Positions 63,828 through 64,000 of a stretch of DNA of 64,000 nucleotides are shown here, one piece after another. The first letter of the stretch is position 1. The number at the start of each line of letters is the position of its first letter. The stretch comes from Okeania sp. KiyG1 (GTDB lineage: Bacteria; Cyanobacteriota; Cyanobacteriia; Cyanobacteriales; Microcoleaceae). Location of the stretch: the NCBI RefSeq assembly GCF_014132355.1, contig NZ_BLZO01000185.1, positions 1-64,000 on the forward strand. Reading direction: 5' to 3'. The position numbers and the translations under genes are program-made. The notes beneath the pieces were generated by a model. It saw only the letters and a list, made by a program, of their open reading frames with translations. It did not search any database and was not told the origin of the DNA.

Positions 63828-64000
63828 CTAGTTATTTCTTTTTGTTTCTGCTTTATTATTATTTCTACCGAATTTAGCATCTTGAAAAGAATTACCAAGA
63901 CCCTGAAAAATACCTCTCCCAATTAAACCAATACCACGCCCAACTACTTGAGTAAGTAAATAAACAATTCCACTACCAATAAAAGAAACAGTTGCACGAA
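63828..64000 (-). CDS. 3' end of an unknown membrane-type protein
   Basis: A frame open from the right edge to a TAG at 63828-63830 gives 56 residues and a stop: a hydrophobic, Gly-rich segment (VSFIGSGIVYLLTQVVGRG, then IGLIGRGIFQGLG) followed by a polar tail NSFQDAKFGRNNNKAETKRNN (split: NSFQDAKFGR, NNNKAETKRNN). Length and start are beyond the window. The family is not recognised; the composition suggests a membrane-bound or membrane-associating end. Confidence 0.55.
   Translation of the reverse strand, partial: RATVSFIGSGIVYLLTQVVGRGIGLIGRGIFQGLGNSFQDAKFGRNNNKAETKRNN

Noticed and set aside
1..64000. tRNA, rRNA, tmRNA genes
   Set aside because: No T-loop/anticodon arrangement or rRNA-like sequence was noticed on either strand by reading; a covariance-model scan would be the decisive test.

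Overview
The window looks like chromosome of a filamentous cyanobacterium, probably an Oscillatoriales-type genome with low coding density (Trichodesmium/Okeania/Lyngbya-like; the genus is inference). Direct signs are frequent GCGATCGC (HIP1) octamers, a fused arginine dihydrolase gene (argZ/agrE), the purC-omp85 neighbourhood known from other cyanobacteria, an mrpC-D-D-E-F-G antiporter operon, FHA/Ser-Thr kinase/PP2C signalling proteins and short tandem heptamer or octamer repeats between genes. Only about two thirds of the window is coding; the rest is mostly small dispersed repeats, MITE-like elements and minisatellites.

Layout. 1-12.6 kb: an Mrp cation/proton antiporter operon on the minus strand (mrpC, two mrpD genes, mrpE, mrpF, start of mrpG), split between mrpD2 and mrpE by an 8.2-kb island. 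A 43-bp direct repeat borders the island. It carries a frameshifted sulfotransferase, an ISAs1-type element with target duplication, a putative betaine-lipid (DGTS) operon btaA-btaB plus a third methyltransferase, an intact tnpB with its end hairpins, and a papain-like amidase. 13.9-17.8 kb: PIN toxin with its antitoxin cut by an ISAs1 fragment, then argZ. 18-24.3 kb: a large FG-GAP/Calx-beta/PPC surface protein, an unknown helical protein and a secreted SH3 protein. 24.7-30.1 kb: purC and an Omp85 gene whose N-terminal region is swollen by eighteen 38-residue repeats. 30.4-35.4 kb: EVE protein, two tandem Uma2 proteins and an FHA-FHA-ABCG exporter. 36.15-37.66 kb: a CRISPR array of 21 identical 36-bp repeats without cas genes. 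38.5-46 kb: a PBP4-type carboxypeptidase, a DUF1460 amidase, a Ser/Thr kinase with an IMS-like domain and a class-A-beta-lactamase-like hydrolase. 47-53.3 kb: a small unknown gene, a dead tnpB, an FHA-kinase and a zinc-ribbon PP2C phosphatase. 54.3-64 kb: recJ, a 1.3-kb tandem array of MITE units, a response-regulator/histidine-kinase gene, a PD-(D/E)XK nuclease, and a gene running off the right edge.

Two points affect how the window is read. First, at least nine genes are broken by single-base slips, and in eight of them the frame is restored by adding one base (two sites in some genes), nearly always to a homopolymer run. This points to systematic base under-calling, so several 'pseudogenes' (mrpE, the sulfotransferase, omp85, the hydrolase, the kinase, the surface protein) may be intact in the organism. 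The complete ISAs1 copy (needs bases removed) and the dead tnpB (in-frame stop) are real decay. Second, the repeats are nested: an IS sits in the palindrome of a MITE, a MITE encloses an expandable microsatellite, and a dispersed palindrome has become an in-frame 48-bp tandem repeat in a protein.

The strongest candidates for something new are the betaine-lipid island, stand-alone TnpB guide-RNA-like elements, the 195-bp MITE/heptamer array, CRISPR spacers that read as RTX-like peptides, and ATAACTG heptamer arrays placed directly before the start codons of two unrelated genes.
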